Notes: generated by a model from the sequence alone, not told the origin. A stretch of 64,000 bases of DNA from Gordonibacter urolithinfaciens (GCF_900199375.1 NZ_LT900217.1:1984001-2048000); one strand, 5' to 3'; shown: positions 24,900 to 33,318, counted from the stretch's first letter. Program-made: numbers and translations.

Positions 24900-26011
24900 T
24901 GGAGAGAATCGTCGACAAGGCCATCGTGCTCGTGTGCTGCCTCGCGTGCTTCGCGGTGCTGCCGTGGGAGGTCGCGCTGCTGCTCGCGCTGCTCGCGGCC
25001 GTGGCCGCCTCGGCGCTCGGCGAGGCGCTGCCGGAGCGGTTCGCCTTCGTCCCGGCGCTTGTCTATGCGCTCGCAGCATTCGCGTGGCCGTCGTTCGCCG
25101 CGTTTCTGGCGCTCGCGGTGTACGATCTCGCGCGCGATGACCATCTGGCAATCCGCTGGTGCTGGCTGCTCCCCGCGCTCTCGGCGTTCGTGCGCCTCGA
25201 AGCCGCGCTCGCGCTCCTCATGGCGCTGGCCTGCGCCATGGCCCTTCTGCTCTCGTACCGCACGCGCCGCTTCCAAACCGAGCTTGCCGCGTACCGCCGC
25301 CTGCGCGATGACGTGCAGGAAACCTCCCTTGCGCTGGAGGAGAAGAACCGCGGGCTGCGCGACAAGCAGGACCTCGAAGTAAGGCTGGCCACGCTGGCCG
25401 AGCGCGGCCGCATCGCACGCGAGATCCACGACAACGTGGGGCATCTGCTCACGCGCTCCATCATGCAGGTGGAGGCGCTGCAGGTGGTGCACCGCGACGA
25501 CGAGCGGGTGCGCTCAGAGCTGGCGCAGGTGGGGGCCACGCTGCACGAGGCCATGAGCACGGTCCGCGCCAGCGTGCACGACCTGCACGACGACGCGTTC
25601 GACCTGGAGACCCAGCTGAGGGAGGCGGCCGAGGCCTTCACGACGCTCGCCGTGGACATCGACTACCGCGCGTCCGACGTGCCGTCCGACGTGGGCTACG
25701 GCTTCATAGCCATTGTCCGCGAGGCGCTTTCGAACGCCTCTAAGCACTCCGACGCCAGCCGCGTGTCCGTGTCGGTGGCCGCCTACCCGGCGTTCTACCG
25801 GCTGGCCGTGCACGACAACGGCTCCGTACCGCCGCCCGCCTCCGTGCTCGACCGGCAGGGGGCCGACTCGCCGCTCGCCTCCGGGACCGCTCGCGGCATC
25901 GGGCTGGCCACCATGTCCGACCGCGCCCGCGCGCTGGGCGGCATGCTCCGCGTCGACTACGACCAGGGCTTCAAGGTGTTCGTCACCGTACCGAAGGAGG
26001 ATATCCCATGA
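24899..26011 (+). CDS. NarL-type sensor histidine kinase (HisKA_3)
   Basis: 370 aa from the ATG at 24899 (see the -10 box just upstream; ATG 24890 or further-upstream starts are possible but lack a site). Residues ~1-125 hold four or five membrane segments with almost no outside loops (AIVLVCCLACFAVLPWEVAL and on), suggesting intramembrane sensing. A coiled coil follows, then the HisKA_3 box with the phospho-acceptor His (GRIAREIHDNVGHLLTRS) and the ATPase domain (ALSNASKHSDASRVSVSV; ARGIGLATMSDRARALGG). It ends in a 4-bp overlap with the response regulator. It probably senses a compound handled by the divergent ABC exporter. Confidence 0.9.
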   Translation: MERIVDKAIVLVCCLACFAVLPWEVALLLALLAAVAASALGEALPERFAFVPALVYALAAFAWPSFAAFLALAVYDLARDDHLAIRWCWLLPALSAFVRLEAALALLMALACAMALLLSYRTRRFQTELAAYRRLRDDVQETSLALEEKNRGLRDKQDLEVRLATLAERGRIAREIHDNVGHLLTRSIMQVEALQVVHRDDERVRSELAQVGATLHEAMSTVRASVHDLHDDAFDLETQLREAAEAFTTLAVDIDYRASDVPSDVGYGFIAIVREALSNASKHSDASRVSVSVAAYPAFYRLAVHDNGSVPPPASVLDRQGADSPLASGTARGIGLATMSDRARALGGMLRVDYDQGFKVFVTVPKEDIP

Positions 26012-26748
26012 GCGAGGAGAAGGCCGCGGGCCCGTCCGCGGCGCAGGAGGGGCGCATCCGCGTGTGCATCGTGGACGACGACCCGTTCGTCACCACGTCG
26101 CTCGCCACCATCCTGGCCGCCGAGCCCGACGTGGCCGTGGCGGGCGAAGGCTGCGACGGCGAGGCAGCTGTGGCGCTGTTCGAGCGCGAGCGGCCCGACG
26201 TGCTGCTCATGGACATCCAGATGCCGGGTACGGACGGCCTTGCGGCGGCCGAGCGCATCCTGGCCGCGCATCCGGAGGCGCGCATCGTGTTCCTGACCAC
26301 GTTCTCAGACGACGAGTATATCGTGCGGGCGCTGCGCCTGGGCGCGAGGGGCTACCTCATCAAGCAGGAGGTGGCCACCATCGCCCCGGCGCTGCGCACG
26401 GTGACGTCCGGCCAGAGCGTGCTGGGCGGCGAGGTGCTCGGCCGCGTGGAAGCCCTCGTGCAGGGCAGGGGGCCGTCCGGCACGGCACGGCTGGCACCTG
26501 CTGGCGTTGCCGCGGTGCCGCCGGCGCAGAGCGCCGAGCAGGCGCATGCCGCCGCCGCGCTCGAGCTTTTGTCCGAGCGCGAGCACGCCATCGTGGAGCA
26601 GGTGGCCGAGGGCCTGGACAACAAGGAGATAGCCGCCGCCCTCTACATCAGCGAGGGCACCGTGCGCAACCACATCAGCGCCATCCTGCAGAAGCTCCAG
26701 CTGAAGAACCGCACCCAGCTGGCCATCGCATACTACCGCGCACGGTAG
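26008..26748 (+). CDS. NarL/LuxR-family response regulator
   Basis: 246 aa. The receiver domain begins RVCIVDDDPFVTTSL (acidic pocket) with phospho-acceptor Asp in LLMDIQMPGTDG (about residue 69), the Thr in VFLTTFSDDE and Lys in GYLIKQE. A ~40-residue Ala-rich linker leads to a LuxR helix-turn-helix (LSEREHAIVEQVAEGLDNKE, then GTVRNHISAILQKLQLKNRT). The start is coupled to the kinase stop. The TGACA-AA-TGTCA palindrome in the upstream divergent gap is the obvious candidate target. Confidence 0.93.
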   Translation: MSEEKAAGPSAAQEGRIRVCIVDDDPFVTTSLATILAAEPDVAVAGEGCDGEAAVALFERERPDVLLMDIQMPGTDGLAAAERILAAHPEARIVFLTTFSDDEYIVRALRLGARGYLIKQEVATIAPALRTVTSGQSVLGGEVLGRVEALVQGRGPSGTARLAPAGVAAVPPAQSAEQAHAAAALELLSEREHAIVEQVAEGLDNKEIAAALYISEGTVRNHISAILQKLQLKNRTQLAIAYYRAR

Positions 26749-26891
26749 CCGTCCCCCTGTCACGTCCGCAGCCCCTCTGGCGCGCCCGCCGTTGCCCGGC
26801 CGTTGCCGGAAACCTCCCGCAAGCCTGGCGTCGCTGTGCTATGATGGCTTCCGTAAATGATACTAAAACTATACCAATTAAAGGAGCCACC

Positions 26892-27242
26892 ATGCCCCAG
26901 AAGATCGAACTGAAGGTTTCCGGCATCGACGTCGCCATCGCCTACGCCAACGAGAGCGACCAAACGGTTACGCAGCGCGAGATCGAGGCGTACATCGACC
27001 GTGCGCATGCCCAGCATCCCGGCCAGGTGCTGCAGTCCCTGAATCTGGACGTCGACGGCGAAGACGTGGGTATCACGTATGGGTTCGAGGCCGTGCCGTT
27101 CGACCGCATCCGCCGCATCACGGGCTACCTGGTGGGTACGATGGACCGCTGGAACGATGCGAAGACCGCCGAGGAATCAGACCGCGTCAAGCACGGCCTC
27201 GCTCGCGAGGACCGCGCCCTCACCTGCTCGAACGGCTGCTAG
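26892..27242 (+). CDS. small protein resembling the C-terminal glycyl-radical tail of NrdD
   Basis: 116 aa from the ATG at 26892 with a good AAGGAG site; the longer frame upstream is a shadow of the regulator. Residues 71-101 (RIRRITGYLVGTMDRWNDAK, then ESDRVKH) resemble the end of anaerobic class III ribonucleotide reductases, where an R-x-x-GYL segment carries the radical glycine and a basic xRVKH follows. Here that Gly would be residue 78. The protein ends TCSNGC. The first 70 residues are unrecognised. No nrdD or nrdG is in the window. It stands alone, with an AT-rich promoter stretch upstream and a terminator downstream. Confidence 0.6.
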   Translation: MPQKIELKVSGIDVAIAYANESDQTVTQREIEAYIDRAHAQHPGQVLQSLNLDVDGEDVGITYGFEAVPFDRIRRITGYLVGTMDRWNDAKTAEESDRVKHGLAREDRALTCSNGC

Positions 27243-27260
27243 CGTTCCCGCAGTGCGCGC

Positions 27261-27326
27261 GAGCCCCGAGAAGCGGCCGCCCGGCTCCCTCCGGACAGGC
27301 GCGCTCTCGGGGCTCGTCGTTTTTTC
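27261..27326 (+). terminator. intrinsic terminator after the NrdD-tail-like gene
   Basis: Perfect 11-bp arms GAGCCCCGAGA (27261-27271) and TCTCGGGGCTC (27305-27315) enclose a 33-nt loop and are followed by GTCG and six T (27320-27325). The loop is long but the stem is strong. Confidence 0.8.
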
Positions 27327-27366
27327 TGCGGCCTCGCGCGCGGCGCAGGCGAGGGCGGCTTGATTG

Positions 27367-27711
27367 CTAGCCGAGGATGCGGGCGAACTCCTTCTCGGCA
27401 TCTTCCTGCAGCTTCTTGTCTATGGCCACGTAGGCGTCGAGCAGCTTGTCGCCGGCTTCGGTCAGGGTGGATCCGTGCGCGCCGTCGCGGTCGAGCAGCT
27501 GGATGCCCAGCGCCGCCTCGGTGTCCTTCACGATGCGCCACGCCTTGCTGTAGGCCATGCCCATGCCCTTGGCGGACGCGTTGAGCGAGCCCGTCTCGCG
27601 CACGCCCAGGCACAGGTTCGCGATGCCGCGCCCGAACAGCGAGCCGCTCTCGGATTCGGGGTTCATGATGGACAGCCTGATCGTCGGCTTCAGGTTCGCA
27701 AGTTCGCTCAT
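27367..27711 (-). CDS. ModE-like winged helix-turn-helix regulator
   Basis: 114 aa, one domain. The pattern matches the N-terminal DNA-binding domain of ModE: LGVRETGSLNASAKGMGMAY, SKAWRIVKDTEAALGIQLLD, then GGxxGSTLTEAGxKLL read here as GAHGSTLTEAGDKLL. The molybdate-binding (TOBE) domains of full ModE are absent, as in many anaerobes where short LysR/ModE-like proteins occur alone. It lies 50 bp downstream of threonine synthase on the same strand. The effector is unknown; a molybdate link is suggested only by family and by the molybdoenzyme at 60539. Confidence 0.82.
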   Translation of the reverse strand: MSELANLKPTIRLSIMNPESESGSLFGRGIANLCLGVRETGSLNASAKGMGMAYSKAWRIVKDTEAALGIQLLDRDGAHGSTLTEAGDKLLDAYVAIDKKLQEDAEKEFARILG

Positions 27712-27761
27712 AGTCTATCCTCGTCCTTTTCTGGTCATGTCCGCCGTCGCTGCGGGGACCG

Positions 27762-29330
27762 TCAGTCGTTGCGTGCGGGCGTCGTCGCGTCCAGCTTCTC
27801 CAGGAAGCGCGCGGCGGCCGCCTCGATGCTGTCCGTGCCTCCCTCTATCACCTCGCCGAAGCGGACGGGCAGCGCATCGAGCTCGGCCAGGCCGCGGGGG
27901 ATGTCGTCGTGCCCCGTCTCGCGCGCGATGAGCTGGTTCAGCGCGCAGCCGGAGAGCGCGGCCACGTCGTCGGGCAGCGGCGCGCCCGGCTCCAGGCCGT
28001 GCAGCGCGCGGTACACGTTGTCGCCGAACTTGGCCCAGTGCGCCGTGCTGGCGATGAGCACGGGATTTTCGCCCCGGAGGTTCTCGGCGGTCTGGTAGGC
28101 GACGGCCGTGTGCGGATCCAGCAGGTAATCGTGCTCGTCGAGCACGCGCTTGATGGTATCCAGGCACGTGGCGTTGTCGATGGAGTCGGAGGCGAACAGC
28201 TCCCTCACGCGGGCGAACGTTTCCTCGTCCACGCGGAAGCGGCGCTGCTCGCGCAGGTCGGACATCCAGCCGGCGATGGCGGCGGCGTCGCGCCCCGTCA
28301 GCTCGAACAGCTGGCGCTCCAGGTTCGACGACACGAGGATGTCCATCGAAGGGGAGGGCGTCAGCACGAAGGGGCGCTCGGAGATGTCGTAGGTGCCCGT
28401 GTTGATGAAGTCGGTGAGCACGCGGTTCTCGTTGCTGGCGCAGTACAGCATGCCCAGCGGCACGCCCATGTGCTTGGCGTAGTAGGCGGCCAGGATGTTG
28501 CCGAAGTTGCCGGTGGGCACGCATACGTCCAGCTCGTCGCCCAGTCCCAGCTTGCCGTCTGCCACCAGCTGCGCGTAGGCCGACACGTAGTACACGATCT
28601 GGGGCATGAGGCGCCCCCAGTTGATGGAGTTCGCGCTCGACAGCGCAACGCCGTGCTCTTCCAGCAGCTGCTCCGCGAACGCCTCGTCGCCGAACACGTT
28701 CTTCGCGCCGGTCTGGCAGTCGTCGAAGTTGCCGCGCACGCCCCACACCTGCACGTTGCGCCCGCGCTGCGTGGCCATCTGCTTGAACTGGATGTCGCTC
28801 ACGCCGCCGTCAGGGTACATCACGCCTATGCTCACGCCGTCCACGTCGCGGAAGCCCTCGAGCGCGGCCTTGCCCGTGTCGCCCGACGTGGCCACGAGGA
28901 TGAGGAAGTCGTGGTCGAGCTTCCCCTGTTCGCGCAGCTGGGCGGCGCTTGCGGAGAAGAACCGCGGCAGGCACTGCAGCGCCATGTCCTTGAACGCGCT
29001 CGTGGGGCCGTGCCACAGTTCCAGCACGTGGGTGTCGGCCGTAAGCGACGTGATGGGGCAGATGCGCTCGTCGTCGAAGTTGTCGCCGTAGGCATGCGCC
29101 ATGAGCGCTTCGATGGTCTCGGCGGGCAGGTCGACGTCGAACGCCCGGTAGATGCGCGCCGCGCGCTGGGCGTAGGGCAGCTGCGCCAGCGCCGCGATGT
29201 CCTCCAGGGAGAGCTCCGGGACGCGCTCGGGCACGTACAGCCCGCCGCCCGCCGCCAACCCGTCGACGACGGCTTCCGTGAACGTGACGGGCCGGGGTCC
29301 AGCGCCCCGCGTGTCGATGTAGAGGTTCAA
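27762..29330 (-). CDS. thrC: threonine synthase
   Basis: About 522 aa if it starts at the TTG at 29330 (reading MNLYIDTRG), which has a weak AGGACAAGG site; no ATG or GTG fits and the longer frame upstream runs into a toxin-antitoxin remnant. It converts O-phosphohomoserine to threonine with PLP. Motifs: N-terminal TRGAGPRPVTFTEAVVDGLA, the PLP-lysine region GPTSAFKDMALQ, and ATSGDTGKAALEGF for phosphate binding. It also has SSANSINWGRLMPQ and PTGNFGNILAAYYAK. The length matches the long ThrC class. It probably forms a transcription unit with the ModE-like gene. Confidence 0.93.
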   Translation of the reverse strand: MNLYIDTRGAGPRPVTFTEAVVDGLAAGGGLYVPERVPELSLEDIAALAQLPYAQRAARIYRAFDVDLPAETIEALMAHAYGDNFDDERICPITSLTADTHVLELWHGPTSAFKDMALQCLPRFFSASAAQLREQGKLDHDFLILVATSGDTGKAALEGFRDVDGVSIGVMYPDGGVSDIQFKQMATQRGRNVQVWGVRGNFDDCQTGAKNVFGDEAFAEQLLEEHGVALSSANSINWGRLMPQIVYYVSAYAQLVADGKLGLGDELDVCVPTGNFGNILAAYYAKHMGVPLGMLYCASNENRVLTDFINTGTYDISERPFVLTPSPSMDILVSSNLERQLFELTGRDAAAIAGWMSDLREQRRFRVDEETFARVRELFASDSIDNATCLDTIKRVLDEHDYLLDPHTAVAYQTAENLRGENPVLIASTAHWAKFGDNVYRALHGLEPGAPLPDDVAALSGCALNQLIARETGHDDIPRGLAELDALPVRFGEVIEGGTDSIEAAAARFLEKLDATTPARND

Positions 29331-29391
29331 AGCCTTGTCCTGCGCTTTCTGGTCGAATTCGCACGTTTCGATTATCCATCCTAAGTATACT

Positions 29392-29586
29392 ATGTTCCGA
29401 AAACAACCGGCGCGTCGCGAGACCCTGTTTTTCTTCCTGAAAACTCGATTCGACGAGAACCTGTTCGGCACATCGCCCGAGTATTGGTTGAACTTGCAGC
29501 GCAACACCGATTTGTGGGAGTCGCTCGACCTCCATCGCGATGATCTTGAGCGCATAGAGCCGCTCGCCTTGGGCATGGTGGGCTGA
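29392..29586 (+). pseudogene. remnant of a HigA-family antitoxin
   Basis: The frame encodes TRFDENLFGTSPEYWLNLQR followed by NTDLWESLDLHRDD and LERIEPLA, the C-terminal third of HigA/VapI-type XRE antitoxins (the ...FGTS-x-EFWLNLQ... motif). The homologous part starts near 29443; the preceding residues (MFRKQPARRETLFFFLK) look unrelated and the helix-turn-helix is missing. No HigB toxin is present. The stretch is richer in A+T than its surroundings and sits between divergent genes, consistent with decay of an acquired module. Whether it is still expressed is unknown. Confidence 0.6.
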
Positions 29587-29722
29587 GCCTCTTTCGCCCG
29601 CCCGACCGCCTTGTTTCCGCTGTGCAACGGTTCGCCTCCGCACCCGCGCGATGCCGCTGTCGCGTCCTACCCTGGTGCTCGATAGCGCAGGCAGGGCAAC
29701 CGATGAAGGCGAGGCGAGGCGG

Positions 29723-31865
29723 ATGGGCGGGCATGACGGCGAACACGAGGATGTGCGGGACGGCTCTTCCAGAAAGGACGCCTCCGGGGGCGGCATGGCG
29801 ATGCACGGGGCGAACCTCAAGCGGCGGTTCTTCGCGAGCCTCGTGCTCACGGTGCCCATCCTGCTGCTGTCCTCGCCCATGGGGATGGCGCTCCCCATCA
29901 CGCTCGCGTTCCCCGGCTCGGACTGGGTCGTGGCGGCGCTCGCCACGGTGCTGTTCGTCTACGGCGGCATGCCGTTTCTGCGCGGGGCGGCGGACGAGCT
30001 CAGGCGCCGCCAGCCCGCCATGATGACGCTCGTGGCGCTCGGCATCACCACGGCCTACGCCTACAGCATCTACGCCTTCGTCCAGCGCTCCGTCCTGCAT
30101 GCGGCGGGCATGCACATGGACTTCTTCTGGGAGCTGGCCACGCTCATCGTCATCATGCTCCTGGGCCACTGGGTGGAGATGCGGGCCGTCATGGGCGCGG
30201 GCGACGCGCTCAAGGAGATGGCCGAGCTCCTGCCGGCGCAGGCCCACGTGGAGCAGCCGGACGGCTCCTTCGCCGATGCGCCGCTGTCCGAGGTGCAGGT
30301 GGGGCAGACCGTCATGGTGGAGGCGGGCGAGAAGGTGCCCGCCGACGGCGAGGTCGTGCGCGGCGAGTCGCAGGTGAACGAGGCGCTCGTCACCGGCGAG
30401 GCGCGCGACGTGGCCAAGGGGGCAGGCGACTCCGTGTTCGGCGGATCGCAGAACGGCGACGGCACGCTGTACGTGCGCGTGACCGGCACGGGCGACTCGG
30501 GCTACCTTGCCCAGGTCATGAAGCTGGTGTCGCAGGCGCAGCAGGAGAAGTCGCGTGCCGAGGTGCTGTCGGACAAGGTGGCGCGCTGGCTGTTCTACGC
30601 CGCCGTGGGCGTGGGCGTCGCGGCCTTCGCCGCGTGGCTTGCCGTGACGGGCAGCGTGGGCGACGCGCTCACGCGCATGGTCACGGTGTTCGTCATCGCG
30701 TGCCCGCATGCGCTCGGCCTGGCCATACCGCTCGTGGCCGCGCGCTCCACGTCCATCGGCGCGCGGCACGGCCTGCTCGTGCGACGCCGACGGGCGCTCG
30801 AGGTGGCGCCGCGCGCGAACGTGGTGATGATGGACAAGACCGGCACGCTCACCGAGGGCGACTTCCGCGTGGCGGAGGTGCGTGCGGTGGGAAAGCCGGG
30901 CTCCGGCGACGGCAAGGGCGATAATGCCGGAGGGGCCGCCGGCATTATCGCCGGCAATGACGGGAAAAAACGGCGGCGCATCCGCCGACGACCGTGCCGA
31001 CGACCGCGTGCTCGCGATCCTCGCCGGGCTCGAGCAGTCCTCGTCGCATCCGCTCGCGGCGAGCATCGTGGCCGCCGCGCGCGACCGGGGCGTGCGCCCC
31101 GTGCCCGTGCGCGACGAGCACGCCGTGGCCGGCGTGGGCGTGGAGGGCACGCTCGAGGATGGGCGGAAGGCGCTCGTTGCGAACGCGCGCCACCTCGACG
31201 AGCGGCGCATCGTCTACGACCGCGGCCTGTTCCAGCAGCTCGCAGGCCGCGGCCTCACGGTGAGCTTCCTCGTGATCGACGGCGTCGTGGCCGGCGTGGT
31301 GGCCCAGGGCGACGAGGTGAAGCCCACGGCGCGCGAGGCGGTGCGGCAGCTCAAGGAGCGCGGCATCGCGCCCGTCATGCTCACGGGCGACAACGAGGAG
31401 GCCGCGCGCGCCGTGGCCCGCGACCTCGGGATCGACGAGTTCCACGCTGGGCTCGTGCCCCAGGACAAGGTGCGCCTCGTGCAGAAGCGCCGCACGGCGG
31501 GCGACGTGGTCATGATGGTGGGCGACGGCATCAACGACGCGCCCGCCCTCGCGAAGGCCGACGTGGGCGTGGCCATCGGCGCCGGCACCGACGTTGCCAT
31601 CGACTCCGCCGACGTCGTGCTCGTGAAGAGCGACCCGGAGGACATCGTGCGGCTGCTCGACCTGGGCACGAACACCACGCGCAAGATCAAGCAGAACCTC
31701 TGGTGGGGCGCCGGCTACAACATCGTGGCCATCCCGCTCGCAGCCGGCGTGCTGGCGCCGGTAGGCATCCTGCTGAGCCCCGCCGTGGGCGCCGTGCTCA
31801 TGAGCCTGTCCACCGTCATCGTGGCCGTGAACGCGATGACGCTCAAGGCCGGCGACGAGGGGTAG
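29723..31865 (+). pseudogene. copB: CopB-like P1B-type metal-transporting ATPase, interrupted by a frameshift
   Basis: The first part, read from the ATG at 29723, runs to about 30964. It has a His/Asp-rich N-terminus without an HMA domain, membrane segments, the TGEA actuator motif, the intramembrane CPH motif (VFVIACPHALGLAIP) typical of CopB-type (P1B-3) pumps, and MMDKTGTLTEG. The second part continues in the next frame to 31865 with EQSSSHPLAAS, MLTGDN, VGDGINDAPALAKAD and the last membrane pair. The break falls in an A6 run (30965-30970); removing one A joins the frames as ...NDGKNGGASADD.... Both halves look under normal selection, so this may be a recent indel, a sequencing error or slippage. 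Copper or silver export is a family inference. Confidence 0.85.
30919..30950 (+). other. perfect hairpin just before the copB frameshift
   Basis: CGATAATGCCGG (30919-30930) and CCGGCATTATCG (30939-30950) form a perfect 12-bp stem with an 8-nt loop, within coding sequence for a Gly/Ala-rich linker and 14 nt before the A6 tract where the frame breaks. Confidence 0.7.
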
Positions 31866-31982
31866 GGCCCGGTGGTGTACGCCTCCCGAAAATCGCCTAC
31901 GGGCCGTTGAGCGGATGCAGACAAAAAAAGAAAAGTTAACCAAGGCTTCCATTTCATGAAAGTTTGCTATAGAATACTTATT

Positions 31983-31998
31983 GTTATACGAAGCTAAC
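31983..31998. promoter_or_regulatory. GTTA-N8-TAAC box upstream of the first feoA
   Basis: GTTATACGAAGCTAAC ends two bases before the ATG at 32001 and overlaps a possible -10 (TATACG). The region 31911-32000 is strikingly AT-rich for this genome (also TTTGCTATAGAATACTTATT), as expected for a regulated promoter. The same 16-bp dyad pattern recurs before feoB and at 36134. Confidence 0.55.
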
Positions 31999-32000
31999 TG

Positions 32001-32354
32001 ATGGGAGCACAGATGGGCAATGCAACGGTAGCGGGCATGGGCGGGCAGGCGGGCGTGCAAGCCCGCGCGCATGCCGGTACGGGTATCGCATGCGCCGATG
32101 CGGACGCGGTTCCCAGCGCCTCGTGCCGACAGATGCCGCTTTCGTTCCTCGGGAGCGGCGAGACGGCCACGATAGCGAAGGTGCGCGGCAGGGGCGACCT
32201 GCACCACCACCTGGAGAACCTCGGGTTCGTGGAAGGAGCGCGCGTCACGGTGACGGCCGAGGCTGCGGGCGACCTTATCGTGGAAGTCAAGGGCACGCAG
32301 GTCGCGCTCAACAAGCAGATCGCGTCCCGTATCATCACGAACGCCGCCGCCTAG
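32001..32354 (+). CDS. feoA: FeoA-domain protein with N-terminal extension
   Basis: 117 aa from the ATG at 32001 (ATG 32013 is also possible). The first ~45 residues are Gly/Ala-rich and probably disordered. The rest is a FeoA SH3-like domain: MPLSFLGSGETATIAKVRGR, then LHHHLENLGFVEGARVTVTA and a closing VALNKQIASRIITNAA. FeoA is the small cytosolic partner of the FeoB ferrous iron transporter. A second, shorter feoA lies 365 bp downstream. The iron-type box at the promoter supports regulation by a DtxR-family protein. Confidence 0.88.
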   Translation: MGAQMGNATVAGMGGQAGVQARAHAGTGIACADADAVPSASCRQMPLSFLGSGETATIAKVRGRGDLHHHLENLGFVEGARVTVTAEAAGDLIVEVKGTQVALNKQIASRIITNAAA

Positions 32355-32375
32355 GCGCTGCGGTGCGGCGGGGCG

Positions 32376-32413
32376 CTTGCACGCTGCTTGCAGTTCGCTT
32401 GCATGCTCTTGCA
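32376..32413 (+). repeat. helically phased CTTGCA repeats
   Basis: Four copies of CTTGCA start at 32376, 32387, 32398 and 32408, a spacing of 11, 11 and 10 bp. They lie in the non-coding gap between the feoA stop and the parS site. Confidence 0.6.
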
Positions 32414-32467
32414 GTTTGCTGGCGTGCGGACTGCCGGCTTTCGCCGCTGTTCGTTTTTTCGTACAAA

Positions 32468-32483
32468 TGTTTCACGTGAAACA
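32468..32483. other. parS: parS centromere site (ParB/Spo0J binding)
   Basis: TGTTTCACGTGAAACA is an exact match to the 16-bp bacterial parS consensus and sits in a perfect 20-bp palindrome (32466-32485). It lies in the 364-bp non-coding gap between the two feoA genes, not inside a gene. parS sites cluster near the chromosomal replication origin. No second copy was seen in the window, and parA/parB are not here. Confidence 0.9.
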
Positions 32484-32718
32484 TTCGGAAGCGAAAATTC
32501 GGGCAACCGAGAGCCGAATGGTCGACGGTCCGCTTTTCCGGACGCCCCAAAGCTCTGCATGGTCGCAGGCGCCAAGGTTGCAGGTTCGGCCCGCATGGCC
32601 AGGTCGCGCATTCGGTACGAGTGCCCAGATCTGCAGGTTTCGCATTCCCTTGAGTTGGCAGAAGAGTTGGCAGGAATCGGGTGCCGGAGGCACCTGGCGA
32701 GGAAGAAAGGATCGGCAT

Positions 32719-32961
32719 ATGACAGAAGGGCAGGGTAAGACGCTGCGCGACGTCGCCATCGGCGAGTCGGTCACGGTGCGCCGTCTGACGGGCGAGGGAG
32801 CCATCAAACGCCATATCATGGACATGGGCATCACGAAGGGCACGGACGTGTTCGTGCGCAAGGTGGCTCCGCTGGGCGATCCCATCGAGGTCACGGTGCG
32901 CGGCTACGAGCTTTCGCTGCGCAAGAGCGAGGCGGAGAACATTTTGGTTTCGTTGGCCTGA
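32719..32961 (+). CDS. feoA: FeoA, ferrous iron transport accessory protein
   Basis: 80 aa from the ATG at 32719 with a GAGGAAGAAAGG site; the 114 extra residues of the open frame would read through the parS site and are not a gene. It is a single FeoA SH3-like domain: LRDVAIGESVTVRRLTGEGA, IKRHIMDMGITKGTDVFVRK, VAPLGDPIEVTVRGYELSLR. This is the canonical short FeoA, more typical than the one at 32001. The pair probably has distinct partners or functions. Confidence 0.92.
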   Translation: MTEGQGKTLRDVAIGESVTVRRLTGEGAIKRHIMDMGITKGTDVFVRKVAPLGDPIEVTVRGYELSLRKSEAENILVSLA

Positions 32962-33158
32962 CGGCCGGCGAAACGACGCTGCGGCTTTCCGTGGCACTCC
33001 ATCTTGCCACGCTGGCTTGAGCTCACGTGCAAAAGCACGCTCGCCCAACCCGTCACGCCAATCTGGAGCACCACGAAAATCCTCGCTGAACTCGATGGAC
33101 CGGCGGCTTCGTTTTCGCGCGTCGCGCGAACAACCGGAGCCCTGTTTTTTGAGACATA

Positions 33159-33174
33159 GTTAGTTACAGTTAAC
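33159..33174. promoter_or_regulatory. GTTA-N8-TAAC box upstream of feoB
   Basis: GTTAGTTACAGTTAAC, 145 bp before the feoB ATG, contains a possible -10 (TACAGT, 33165-33170) and follows a T6 run. Same 16-bp dyad as at 31983 and 36134. The 357-bp gap 32962-33318 around it shows no gene. Confidence 0.55.
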
Positions 33175-33216
33175 TTCACGACGAGGGGACCGGCAATCCC
33201 CTTGCAGCGTGAAACG

Positions 33217-33253
33217 TGTGCAGGACGATGTCGGGAAAGCATCGACCTGCGCA
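33217..33253 (+). other. stem-loop in the feoB leader
   Basis: TGTGCAGG (33217-33224) pairs with CCTGCGCA (33246-33253), and inside it GATG pairs with CATC around a 9-nt loop. It would lie in the 5' leader of feoB, 66 nt before the ATG. Function unknown; it may be chance in a GC-rich leader. Confidence 0.4.
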
Positions 33254-33318
33254 AATGGAACAAGGAAGCCTGCCCGATGCCCAAGGCAACGGGTAGGGAC
33301 AAGTGGGAAAGGCAGAAC

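Noticed and set aside
30965-30971. AAAAAAC as a programmed -1 frameshift heptamer in the copB gene
   Set aside because: A -1 shift does not lead into the frame that carries the second half; the needed change is +1 or loss of one A.
32377-32718. N-terminal extension of the second FeoA
   Set aside because: It would translate the CTTGCA repeats and the parS palindrome; the ATG at 32719 has a proper ribosome site and gives the normal FeoA length.
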